DNA from: Aquicoccus porphyridii
Lineage (GTDB): Bacteria > Pseudomonadota > Alphaproteobacteria > Rhodobacterales > Rhodobacteraceae
Direction of reading: 5' to 3'
Assembly (NCBI RefSeq): GCF_008369105.1
Contig: NZ_VINQ01000007.1
Span: 37,962 to 101,961 of the forward strand
Length of the DNA: 64,000 nucleotides
Made by a program: the position numbers and the translations under genes. Below the pieces are notes generated by a model. That model saw nothing but the letters and a program-made list of their open reading frames with translations. It ran no database searches and was not told the origin of the DNA. Below, piece after piece: positions 35,260-42,771 of the stretch. Every line of letters begins with the position of its first letter. The stretch's first letter is position 1.

Positions 35260-35976
35260 CTAAGCAAAGTTATATGCGTCTACCACTTCGACCGCGTCGA
35301 CAATACCTTTATTGATTGTCGACTTAACAATGGCTACAAATTCGCGATCACCTACTCGCTTGGCAAGGTCGCGGACAAGATCCGGGTCGCTCACAATACG
35401 AGTGCTGCCCGAAGTGCCAAATCCATGGCAACCTGCGAATAGGAAAAGAAACTTTCCCGAGTTTCGACGCATCTTGACCACCAATGAGTAGTCAACACTC
35501 AGCAACCCGTCCGCATCCTCTTTGGGCTCGTATGTCGCGTTTGCGGAACTGATGCTTTGTGTCTCTAATGAGATCGCGTAGGGAACTCGCTTTTCCACCT
35601 CGGGCCAAAAGTGCTTTGCAACATTGTTTGCTATTGGGCCTCCAAGTAGAATAATGGATTCTTGACTCAATGTCGAACTCTCAATCGTACTCTCAAGAAG
35701 ATCGAAGCGCACTCCGATTCTAGCTGAGATATGCTCAATGTTTTGGAAAGCCCGAACTTCCGCCAGGCTGACTCGCGGAGTGCTCGAAACCTTTGGTCCC
35801 GATCTTGTCGTAAGGACCACTTTCGCACTTGGAGAGGATACATATGGGTGCCAGATTTTCCTAAAATGCCGGGTAGCCCAGTACGTTCGCCCCTTCTCGA
35901 AAAAGTAGCCGATCGCCAGCAGCAGAACGCTTGCGATGATCCCTGAAACTACCGAGCCGACGGTTAGGCCTTCCAC
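35260..35976 (-). CDS. Membrane-anchored protein of unknown function
   Basis: A 238-residue protein with one N-terminal membrane segment (residues 7-27, GSVVSGIIASVLLLAIGYFF). A cytosolic alpha/beta domain follows, with ESIILLGGPIANNVAKHFWPEV near 128 and KFLFLFAGCHGFGTSGSTRIV near 180. The glycine-rich loops suggest nucleotide or sugar-phosphate binding, but I cannot name the family. It starts 13 bases inside the Nudix gene and ends 7 bases before the glycosyltransferase ATG, so the three genes are tightly coupled. It could sense or act on a product of the Nudix enzyme. Confidence 0.6.
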   Translation of the reverse strand: MEGLTVGSVVSGIIASVLLLAIGYFFEKGRTYWATRHFRKIWHPYVSSPSAKVVLTTRSGPKVSSTPRVSLAEVRAFQNIEHISARIGVRFDLLESTIESSTLSQESIILLGGPIANNVAKHFWPEVEKRVPYAISLETQSISSANATYEPKEDADGLLSVDYSLVVKMRRNSGKFLFLFAGCHGFGTSGSTRIVSDPDLVRDLAKRVGDREFVAIVKSTINKGIVDAVEVVDAYNFA

Positions 35977-36425
35977 CCCAATACCTCCCAGGTGATGGCA
36001 ATAATAGTCGGGGCGTGAGTTATCTCTCCCTCTGCAATCATTTGCATAGCACGTTTGAGCGACACAGATACCGTCTCGAACCGGCCGTCCTCACAGCCTT
36101 CTTCGACGGCGTGAAACTTCACGACATGTGTAACGTGAGCTGAGGCTGAAAAATCCAGGTCCACCGATGCTATCAGTTCTGGCCTCGTTCCACGCACTCC
36201 GGCTTCTTCTAGCAGTTCGCGTGCGGCGTTCTCTATTTCACTCTCATTGCCTTCCTGCCTACCACCTGGGATTTCAAGAGTTTCGCGCTGGTGCAGTTGA
36301 CGAAACTGGCGCACAAGAAGTAAATGACCGTCATCCGACACGCATACTGCAACTGCCGAATTCGGAAACCGCAGAATTCCTTCTTCTTCGATGTAATCGA
36401 CGCCGTTGCTAAGCTTCAAACGCAT
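35964..36425 (-). CDS. Nudix hydrolase
   Basis: A 153-residue Nudix enzyme with a full box: GGRQEGNESEIENAARELLEEAGV fits Gx5Ex7REUxEExGU. The preceding LLLVRQFRQLHQRETLEIPGG resembles ADP-ribose/NDP-sugar pyrophosphatases. In the context of TIR proteins an ADP-ribose- or NAD-derived substrate is attractive but not shown. The ATG at 36425 has AAAGG close upstream; the longer start at 36521 adds 32 weakly coding residues. The next gene begins inside its 3' end. Confidence 0.82.
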   Translation of the reverse strand: MRLKLSNGVDYIEEEGILRFPNSAVAVCVSDDGHLLLVRQFRQLHQRETLEIPGGRQEGNESEIENAARELLEEAGVRGTRPELIASVDLDFSASAHVTHVVKFHAVEEGCEDGRFETVSVSLKRAMQMIAEGEITHAPTIIAITWEVLGWKA

Positions 36426-36646
36426 CGTGCCTTTCGATTCATGCCGCGTGCTCAGCCCAGAGCGAGCGACGCTGGTGGCTGAGTAGTGTGTATCATGTTC
36501 CGCTTTAAGGGGAAGGTGCAAATGTTAGTGCGGTTGAAGGATCGTGCCGGATCGATCGGCTGCTCCAGCGGAAGCCGCAAGCAATGCACCGGTTGCGGGA
36601 CCGCCTGGCGACTATTGGCAACTTGCCCGCCATAAGTGCGGCTGAT

Positions 36647-37522
36647 CTACTCGTTACCTTCCAATGGCGGCAACAGGCGCCCCATACCTTTGCCGACGAG
36701 CGCTGCTACTTCGCTTGGACGGTAGGATGCGGCCAGCAGAAGGTTCTCGTCCTCAGTCAAACCGTTTTCGAAGCCGTCCCACTTCGCAGCCGCGACAGTT
36801 TCTTCGATCCGCTCAAGGCCATTGAGAAGCCGTTCGTCTGGCGCAGGCGCATCGTGCGCCGAAGGAAACCATTCCGCGTAGTTGGGACGCAATTTTCGAA
36901 TGACATCCAGTGCCGCGCCGCCAAATCCTCCGGCCAAATAGAGCGGCTGCCTGCGCTCCAGAGCAAACATCACCTCTTCAAAGATACCCGGCATAACCCC
37001 TTGGAACCCGGCGCGTTTGCCTCCGATGACTATGCGCGCACTGGTGTTGGTCGTCATGTAGGTCCGCAAACCCGTTAGAGAGCGGGCGCGCTCTTCGGCT
37101 GGAAAATCATCGATCACGGGTTCATCAACCGGAACGTCGAGCCTATCCCCTTCAGGCGAGAGAAAGTGTATCTCGCCGAAAAGCCCAAGCAGGTCTTTTT
37201 GTTCGGCTAACTGCTCCGGCGTCATCCCCCGATGAACCGTCCAGGCTAGGCAGACTTTGAGCGGACGGTCGCGCCGCCCGTAGCGGTGCAACTCTTCGAT
37301 CAGGAAATTCGTGATGCCGCCGGGTTGCAGATGCCCGCCATAACAAAGCGAGCCGCCCGCGATGATCACCGTGCGGGCCAACTCTCCGAGCGTCATCCGA
37401 AAATGCGTATCCAGTAGTCCGAGTCGGTCAAGATTGGGACTGTCGGATACGGACAAGCCAAGCTGTTTGCCATGCAACGCGTCCGCCGGGAGCAGGCCGG
37501 TCCTTTGTTTTTCTGCGGCCAT
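36647..37522 (-). CDS. SLOG-family nucleotide-sensor-like protein
   Basis: A 291-residue protein with two Rossmann-like parts. The first has LGLSVSDSPNLDRLGLLD, then LARTVIIAGGSLCYGGHLQPGGITNFLIEEL (residues 45-75). The second has ARIVIGGKRAGFQGVMPGIFEEVMFALERRQPLYLAGGFGGAA (residues 155-200), with GG-x(5)-G-x(4)-GI-x-EE like LOG/DprA-type SLOG domains. SLOG domains bind nucleotide-derived signals, as in the Thoeris protein ThsA. It starts two bases after the TIR gene stop with a good ribosome site, so the pair is co-translated. Confidence 0.75.
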   Translation of the reverse strand: MAAEKQRTGLLPADALHGKQLGLSVSDSPNLDRLGLLDTHFRMTLGELARTVIIAGGSLCYGGHLQPGGITNFLIEELHRYGRRDRPLKVCLAWTVHRGMTPEQLAEQKDLLGLFGEIHFLSPEGDRLDVPVDEPVIDDFPAEERARSLTGLRTYMTTNTSARIVIGGKRAGFQGVMPGIFEEVMFALERRQPLYLAGGFGGAALDVIRKLRPNYAEWFPSAHDAPAPDERLLNGLERIEETVAAAKWDGFENGLTEDENLLLAASYRPSEVAALVGKGMGRLLPPLEGNE

Positions 37523-37524
37523 TG

Positions 37525-38778
37525 CTACCCCCCCCTCGTGGCAAGCTGGCGCGGGGTCATGATATCGATCTCCCGTCCAAGGCGGGTTGTTCGCGCATAG
37601 TTCATCAACACATCCCGCTCTTCGGGACCCAGCGGCGGATCGGGATGCAGAATCCGGACAGTGTCGTCACTTTGGTCGTCGCCGCTTTGCGCCAGATAGG
37701 TATCTATCCAGCGAGACAAGGTTAGCGGTTCGGGCGCATGCGGTGCCCACCATGCAACATCGAGTTCAGGGCGCTCGTGAGCAAGATCTTTCTGGTGCAT
37801 CCAGAGCGCGCGTTTCAGACATTCATCGACCAGGAGATTGAGGGCGCGATAGACGTCCTGCCGTTGCCAGCGCCCATCCGCTTTCCGAACGGCGATCCGG
37901 GGCACATGGTCCATCAGGAACGAGCCACGTTCTTCACCGATGCCGATGGCGTCCATCATGATCACCGGCATGCCATGCGTCTTGGCGATAACCACCTCGC
38001 GCTGACACCATTCCCGGCTGGAATACAGGTCCGTGCGCAGCGCGAGCATCGCACTTGTACCGGATTTGTCGCGCAGCTCCTGATCCCAATCGGTGCCCGG
38101 TTGCAGGTCATTGGCATCGAAAAACTCGTTCAGGCGCGTAGTGCTGATAACTTCCCTCACCAGATCAACCAGGGTATCGACATCTTCGCCTTCTCCCTGG
38201 CTGTGCCGCTTTGTGTGGCTGATGAACGCCGTCAATCGATCCATTTCATCGGGCGATACCAACTGCGCGAGCCCTTGTGTCAGGTCACGACAGACCATGC
38301 TCTCGACGCCTTCACCGTTTCTGTCGGGATTGCCCGCCGCAACGAATTGGAAGTTGCCCAGAATATTCTGAAGCTTTGTACCCTGCGTAGCGCCTGCATC
38401 CAATGCGTAGGGGAACACGCCGACGCGTTCGGGGGATGCCTGATGCAAGTCCTGGATCGCATTCACATATGCATGCCAGTGTGTGTTCTCGTCCTCGACG
38501 CATGCGGCCATTTCGGTGCCGAGCAAGGGGACGATAGCCACGAAGTGTGCCGGCCGGATACCGTTCGGCGCGGCCTGGCCTTCGGCATAGATGGGTCTGG
38601 GCACGGTGCCCGGACCTTCCCATCCCGTGCTTCTCAAGGAGACCTGCACGCCACCACCGATCACACCGGAGAAGGTCACCCCCTTCATGAAGTGATCGAA
38701 GATAGTCTCGGCGAACTTTCCGCCTTTTTGGTCGTCCGGGTGCCAGAGCACGAAGATTTCAAGGATGGGCGGTAGCAT
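37525..38778 (-). CDS. Two-domain TIR protein, putative NADase effector
   Basis: A 417-residue protein. The N-terminal part (1-165) is TIR-like (LEIFVLWHPDDQKGGKFAETI, FVAIVPLLG). A second and canonical TIR domain spans 181-300: TAFISHTKRH, DANDLQPGTDWDQEL, MLALRTDLYSSREWCQRE with the candidate catalytic Glu261, and HGMPVIMMDA. A C-terminal extension of about 115 residues follows. TIR domains of this layout hydrolyse NAD. The ATG at 38778 with AAAGGGG upstream is used; the longer frame to 38853 runs through the promoter region. It leads the minus arm together with the SLOG gene. Confidence 0.78.
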   Translation of the reverse strand: MLPPILEIFVLWHPDDQKGGKFAETIFDHFMKGVTFSGVIGGGVQVSLRSTGWEGPGTVPRPIYAEGQAAPNGIRPAHFVAIVPLLGTEMAACVEDENTHWHAYVNAIQDLHQASPERVGVFPYALDAGATQGTKLQNILGNFQFVAAGNPDRNGEGVESMVCRDLTQGLAQLVSPDEMDRLTAFISHTKRHSQGEGEDVDTLVDLVREVISTTRLNEFFDANDLQPGTDWDQELRDKSGTSAMLALRTDLYSSREWCQREVVIAKTHGMPVIMMDAIGIGEERGSFLMDHVPRIAVRKADGRWQRQDVYRALNLLVDECLKRALWMHQKDLAHERPELDVAWWAPHAPEPLTLSRWIDTYLAQSGDDQSDDTVRILHPDPPLGPEERDVLMNYARTTRLGREIDIMTPRQLATRGG

Positions 38779-38884
38779 CTTACCCCTTTCGGTTGCAGGA
38801 TGATCCAGGCTCGCACTTTGCACATATTTGGTGTAATCTGCAAGGCAAGACACCGTATATGGTCACGCTGAAAGGATAACGCCG
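38779..38884. promoter_or_regulatory. Divergent promoter region of the TIR cluster
   Basis: Only 106 bases separate the starts of the two divergent TIR arms. On the plus strand a TTGCAC-like and a TATATG-like element precede the GAAAGGA ribosome site of the ThsB-like gene. A TTGCA/TGCAA inverted repeat surrounds the middle (about 38819-38844). Both arms are therefore likely regulated together. Confidence 0.45.
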
Positions 38885-39358
38885 ATGAGCAACAAGACCA
38901 AAAATGTATTCATCAGCCACGTCCATAAGGACGATGATGGCCTGACCGACCTTAAAAATCTTCTCAAGAACAAGGGCATGGACGTGCGAGACAGTTCGAT
39001 CAATTCGGATCGTCCGAACAATGCGACATCGCCAGACTATATCAAATCTCAAATACTTGCGCCCCGCATCGATTGGGCCAGCACAATGATCGTCTATATC
39101 TCTCCGGAAACCAAGAACAGTGAGTGGGTGAATTGGGAGATCGAGCGCGCTCACAAGCAGGACAAAACCATTGTTGGCGTGTGGGAGCGTGGAGCCGACG
39201 GATGTGAGGTTCCCGAAGCGCTCGACGAATACGGGCATGCGCTTGTTGGATGGAACGCAGATAAGATTATTGACGCTGTAAATGGGGATTATGAGCAATT
39301 TGAGGCGCCGGACGGCACAACGTGCGAGCCCCGGTCTATTCGCCGACATCCGTGCTAG
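38885..39358 (+). CDS. ThsB-like TIR domain protein (MTH538 family)
   Basis: A 157-residue protein that is almost wholly a ThsB/MTH538-type TIR domain: KNVFISHVHKDDDGLTDLK, then NATSPDYIKSQILAPRIDWASTMIVYISPETKNSEWVNWEIERAHKQDK split into the usual blocks, with Glu85 in the catalytic position, and IVGVWERGADGCEVPEAL. In Thoeris defence, ThsB makes a cyclic ADP-ribose signal on phage infection. No ThsA with SIR2 is adjacent; a SLOG gene lies on the opposite arm. It starts the plus-strand operon. Confidence 0.85.
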   Translation: MSNKTKNVFISHVHKDDDGLTDLKNLLKNKGMDVRDSSINSDRPNNATSPDYIKSQILAPRIDWASTMIVYISPETKNSEWVNWEIERAHKQDKTIVGVWERGADGCEVPEALDEYGHALVGWNADKIIDAVNGDYEQFEAPDGTTCEPRSIRRHPC

Positions 39359-39378
39359 TGGGGGCTAGATTGCCAAAA

Positions 39379-39996
39379 ATGTATAGTTACGTTGTTGCCT
39401 ATGACAGCGGATTTGCACCGAATCCGTTCAATGGGTTCTGCACATTGGCCACTTGTAAGCCAAAGATCAGGAAGCACGCTTCTATCGGAGATTGGATTAT
39501 CGGCACCGGCAGCAATAGGAAGGGAATCCGTCGCGGTGGCTTCTTGGTTCACGCTATGTGTGTCGAAGAAGCGCTGACCTTCTCGGAGTACTGGCACGAT
39601 CCACGATTCTCCAAGAAAAGGCCTAATCTCTTTGGAAGCTATCGCATGGCTTGTGGTGACAATATCTACTGCCCAAATGGTGAAAATTGGATTCAGCTAG
39701 ATTCCTACCATAGCAACCGAGATGGAACCCAGCGTGCAGACCACACTAAGAAAGACACCTCAGTTGACCGCGTTCTTGTGTCGCAGACATTTAGTTACTT
39801 TGGTGCAGAAGGTCCCGAGCTTCCGGGCCAGTTGAAATCAGCTGGCCTCATTCACTCAGGTATTGGAGAACATAAAGTGACCGACGTCGCAACGATAGAG
39901 ATGTTCGAGACCTGGTTTAATGAGTTGGGGGTCCGGGGATACCAAGGCAGGCCGTTCGACATGGTGGAAGCCGCGAGAAAGCGGGCAGCACAATGA
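39379..39996 (+). CDS. Nmad2-family (nucleotide-modification-associated domain 2) protein
   Basis: A 205-residue protein matching the Nmad2 family: MYSYVVAYDSGFAPNPFNGFCTLATCKPKIR, GDWIIGTGSNRKG near residue 40, and IPYTFSEYWHDPRF-like block TFSEYWHDPRFSKKRPN. The family was named for its links to predicted DNA base-modification systems; its chemistry is unknown. The ATG at 39379 is 21 bases past the TIR stop; a TTG nine bases upstream is an alternative. Its stop overlaps the MazG-like gene. Confidence 0.75.
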   Translation: MYSYVVAYDSGFAPNPFNGFCTLATCKPKIRKHASIGDWIIGTGSNRKGIRRGGFLVHAMCVEEALTFSEYWHDPRFSKKRPNLFGSYRMACGDNIYCPNGENWIQLDSYHSNRDGTQRADHTKKDTSVDRVLVSQTFSYFGAEGPELPGQLKSAGLIHSGIGEHKVTDVATIEMFETWFNELGVRGYQGRPFDMVEAARKRAAQ

Positions 39997-41141
39997 GCGG
40001 ATCACCAGCCAGCACACATGTCCTACTGTCCGAGTACGAGCAAGCCATTGCGCCCACGGACCGCTTTGAAGATTCGGAAGTCACGCCGATCCTGCTGGGT
40101 CTGTTTGGCGAAGTCGGCAGCGTGATGAGTACATCGAAGAAGCTTCACCGGGAGAAGGCCGCGTTCACGGGATTTCGGCGAGATGTCGAGGAAGAACTCG
40201 GCGATACGCTCTGGTATGTTGCCGCGCTGTGCAGGCGTCTGGATCTGAAGCTCTCGGATATGTTTGCGCAGGTGCTGGGCGGGAACAGCTACGCGGTCAG
40301 CATTGCGGCCAACGCAGATCCCACGCATCCGTTTGCCCAGGTGATGACCGCTAATGACATCGCACCGCTGGATGCTGTCCTATTGCGGTTGGGCGAACAG
40401 GCGGCCAATCTTCTGAGCCTCGACATCACGGCTGATACGGCCAAGGAACAGGTGCTGAGCTTTGTCCGGGTCTACATTGATGCCGTACATGCCGCCGATG
40501 TATCGTTTTCTGCCGTTTTGAGCAGCAACATGGCCAAAGCATGCGGTCGCTTCATTGCACCGAATGCCCATGATCTGCCAGATTTTGATGCCCACTTTCC
40601 TGCAGAAGAACAGCTGCCGCGTCACTTCGAGATCGAGATTTCGCAACGGGCCAATGGCCTAAGCTATCTGCGGTGGAACGGCGTCTTTATCGGCGATCCG
40701 CTATCGGACAAAATTGCCGATGAGGATGGGTATCGTTTTCATGATGTCTTCCATTTTGCTAACGCCGCCATCCTGCATTGGTCGCCGACGTTCAGAGCGC
40801 TGATCAAGCATAAGCGAAGAAGCATGAGAAGCGTCGCTGAGGCCCAGGACAGCGGACGGGCCATTGTCATCGATGAGGGGCTATCAGCCTATATCTTTTC
40901 CTATGCGAAATTTGTGAACTTCTTCGAAGACCAGAAGACGGTTTCCTTCGATTTGCTCAAAGCCGTGTGCAATTTTGTGCGTGGCTATGAAGTCGAGACC
41001 TGCCCCCTTTACCAATGGGAGCACGCGATCTTGCAGGGGTACGAGGTATTTCGTGAAGTGCGAAAGAATAATGGCGGCGTCATCGTCGGAAATCGCGATG
41101 AACGCACACTCCGCTACAAATCCGCCGGAAAGCAAGCATGA
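39993..41141 (+). CDS. MazG-like NTP pyrophosphohydrolase with extra C-terminal domain
   Basis: A 382-residue protein. The N-terminal domain (residues 1-95) is all-alpha NTP-PPase: LLGLFGEVGSVMSTSKKLHREK followed by EEELGDTLWYVAALCRRL, with the E and E-x-x-D metal ligands. Residues 200-370 form a second domain with EDGYRFHDVFHFANAAILHW and EGLSAYIFSYAKF, which I cannot name beyond its occurrence in this protein type. Such enzymes remove or edit NTPs. Four-base overlaps join it to both neighbours. Confidence 0.75.
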   Translation: MSGSPASTHVLLSEYEQAIAPTDRFEDSEVTPILLGLFGEVGSVMSTSKKLHREKAAFTGFRRDVEEELGDTLWYVAALCRRLDLKLSDMFAQVLGGNSYAVSIAANADPTHPFAQVMTANDIAPLDAVLLRLGEQAANLLSLDITADTAKEQVLSFVRVYIDAVHAADVSFSAVLSSNMAKACGRFIAPNAHDLPDFDAHFPAEEQLPRHFEIEISQRANGLSYLRWNGVFIGDPLSDKIADEDGYRFHDVFHFANAAILHWSPTFRALIKHKRRSMRSVAEAQDSGRAIVIDEGLSAYIFSYAKFVNFFEDQKTVSFDLLKAVCNFVRGYEVETCPLYQWEHAILQGYEVFREVRKNNGGVIVGNRDERTLRYKSAGKQA

Positions 41142-41836
41142 CGAGTACACAAGAAATTTTCAGGACGCTGGAAGACATCCAATTCGAGAATACCTTTAAC
41201 CCATATTTCGAGCGGTGCCCCGTCTACGATGCGCAGGACGCACCGGAATTGCGACGGCGCTACCTGGCAGAAATGCTGGACCGTGCTGCCGACGCAGAAC
41301 TGGATGCGATCTGGGTCGGGCGCGACCTCGGATATCGCGGGGGACGACGAACCGGTCTGGCCCTGACGGATGACGTGCACTTTGCCGATCATTTGGAGCG
41401 TTGGGGCCTGGACGCGCAGCGTCCAACCTTCGGCAAGCCAATCGCCGAAAGGACAGCCGCTGCAATCTGGGACGTCTTGCTGCGCGTCAACGTGCCGGTC
41501 TTTCTCTGGAATGTCTTTCCCCTTCATCCCTTCATCGAGGGCGATCCATTCTCGAACCGCGCCCACAACGCGAAGGAGCGCAGGGTTGGAGTTGAACTTT
41601 TGATTAAGATGGTGAACTATCTGCAGCCGAAGAGGATCATCGCAATCGGCAATGATGCCTACAATGTGCTGTCCGGTGTCTTCACCGAGGACTTCATCTA
41701 CAAGGCGCGGCACCCAAGCTATGGGGGGAAAAATGAGTTTCTGTCTGCCATGCAGTCACTCTATGCTACGCAAATGGCTGAGCGTGAACCGTGTTTATTT
41801 GGCCAAATGCCTGAAGCAGACAGCAGCTCACGTTAG
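41138..41836 (+). CDS. Uracil-DNA glycosylase superfamily protein
   Basis: A 232-residue protein of the UDG fold. The family landmarks appear in order: IWVGRDLGYRGGRRTGLALTDD (residues 58-80, active-site loop), WNVFPLHPF near 126, IAIGNDAYNVL near 170, and RHPSYGGKNEF near 193 in the place of the HPS loop. It would excise a deaminated or modified base from DNA. Its ATG overlaps the MazG-like stop, and it closes the four-gene plus-strand operon. Confidence 0.78.
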   Translation: MTSTQEIFRTLEDIQFENTFNPYFERCPVYDAQDAPELRRRYLAEMLDRAADAELDAIWVGRDLGYRGGRRTGLALTDDVHFADHLERWGLDAQRPTFGKPIAERTAAAIWDVLLRVNVPVFLWNVFPLHPFIEGDPFSNRAHNAKERRVGVELLIKMVNYLQPKRIIAIGNDAYNVLSGVFTEDFIYKARHPSYGGKNEFLSAMQSLYATQMAEREPCLFGQMPEADSSSR

Positions 41837-42109
41837 CCTTTACCGCGGACGTTCGCATGCGCATTCGAGGCCCGATGTAGGTTCATGCGCGGCGAACTGC
41901 CGCTCACCTGAAGTTATGAGCGCTCGTTTTCAGTTGGAGAAGTGACAATCCATGGTGGCGAGGGAATGGCCGCTTTCGCAATGCAGGCCTGTGACCTTGC
42001 ATGTGCGGCGAATTCACACTTCCCGCCCGTAGTTTACGTTTTCACAACAACGACTTCCTGTGCAATTGTACTCTTGGGGCTGCACTGGCCCAGTTGGGAG
42101 ATGAGGTTG

Positions 42110-42301
42110 ATGAAACCGAGAACGCACCCGGACAGCCACGAACTGCATGACTGGCCCATATATGGCCCCAGGGATCCGGAGATCGCCAATCTTGTTGACC
42201 GGCTCGCATATGGCCATGGACTTCGTGTTCGGGAGATCGAGATAGTCATTTTGCGGGCGTTGCGGGATCGTGTGAAGGCCGAGGAAGCGCGAAGTAGCTG
42301 A
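42110..42301 (+). CDS. Small hypothetical protein
   Basis: A 63-residue protein (MKPRTHPDSHELHDWPIYGP at the N terminus) with a helical, charged C terminus (EIEIVILRALRDRVKAEEA). No domain is recognised. A GAGG site precedes the ATG at 42110; the longer frame from 41942 is not favoured. It is the last gene before attR, about 270 bases after the UDG gene with nothing else recognisable between. Confidence 0.5.
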   Translation: MKPRTHPDSHELHDWPIYGPRDPEIANLVDRLAYGHGLRVREIEIVILRALRDRVKAEEARSS

Positions 42302-42402
42302 CAAGCCCTCAACATAATGCCGCGTGGTGCAAAATGTGGTATGCTCTTTTTATTTGAAAAATTTTACTATTATTATCATCTTGTTAGGTGAAATATAGTG
42401 CC

Positions 42403-42418
42403 CCCTTCGTCTCCGCCA
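42403..42418 (+). repeat. attR of the island
   Basis: This is an exact 16-base copy (CCCTTCGTCTCCGCCA) of the tRNA-Ser 3' end at 16063-16078, in the same orientation. It is not part of a tRNA: the upstream bases do not fold into one. It marks the right boundary of the island. Confidence 0.85.
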
Positions 42419-42555
42419 GAAACCCCAACTAAAACAAAGCGATATGCCAGATCTCGCAAGCCGGGGCGGCGTTCCTGTTTTGCTGCCACATCCCAGAACA
42501 TCACAGGAACTCGCAGGGCTTTGGGCAAGAAATTGGCAAAACGGATTCTGCTCGA

Positions 42556-42681
42556 TCACACCCTTGCGGGTTTCACGTGACTTTGCGTGCGGGACGGGTC
42601 AACCGCCTGCCCGTCAAAGCGGCTATCCCGCGCCGACAAGGCCCGATACAGCGCGTCGTGGTCTGGCAGGTCAAAGAACAT
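42556..42681 (-). pseudogene. Truncated N-terminal remnant of an Ada-like protein
   Basis: The minus-strand frame reads MFFDLPDHDALYRALSARD and continues to DGQAV, the start of the methylphosphotriester-sensing domain of Ada proteins. The cysteine motifs that should follow are missing; the match stops near 42604, about 185 bases from attR. The regulator/methyltransferase has been truncated. It sits downstream of the reductase gene at 42772. Confidence 0.5.
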
Positions 42682-42771
42682 CCGGCGCATCTCGCAAATT
42701 GGAACAGGTGATATTCGATCCACGTGGTTACTCGGGTCCTGTCCGTTGGAAAGCGGGCGTATATTCAAAAA

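Larger units (their letters stand above)
16063..42418. mobile_element. Integrated genomic island at tRNA-Ser (about 26.3 kb)
   Basis: It is bounded by the 16-base direct repeat of the tRNA-Ser 3' end and starts with a tyrosine recombinase, as integrative mobilizable elements do. Inside are an AlpA-like protein, a replication-initiator-like protein, mobC/mobA with nested mob genes, a VirB6 stub, an IS110 element, a toxin-antitoxin pair, a molybdoenzyme cargo operon and a defence/nucleotide-signalling cluster. A full conjugation apparatus is absent, so it is probably mobilizable rather than self-transmissible, or it has decayed from a conjugative ancestor. Confidence 0.85.

Noticed and set aside
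37738-38775. A 345-codon plus-strand frame across the TIR gene
   Set aside because: It is antisense to the two-domain TIR gene, which has clear motifs, and carries no domain of its own.
38885-39358. Canonical type I Thoeris (thsA/thsB)
   Set aside because: A ThsB-like TIR is present, but there is no SIR2-SLOG ThsA; the SLOG gene is on the opposite arm with a TIR partner, so I describe it as Thoeris-like only.
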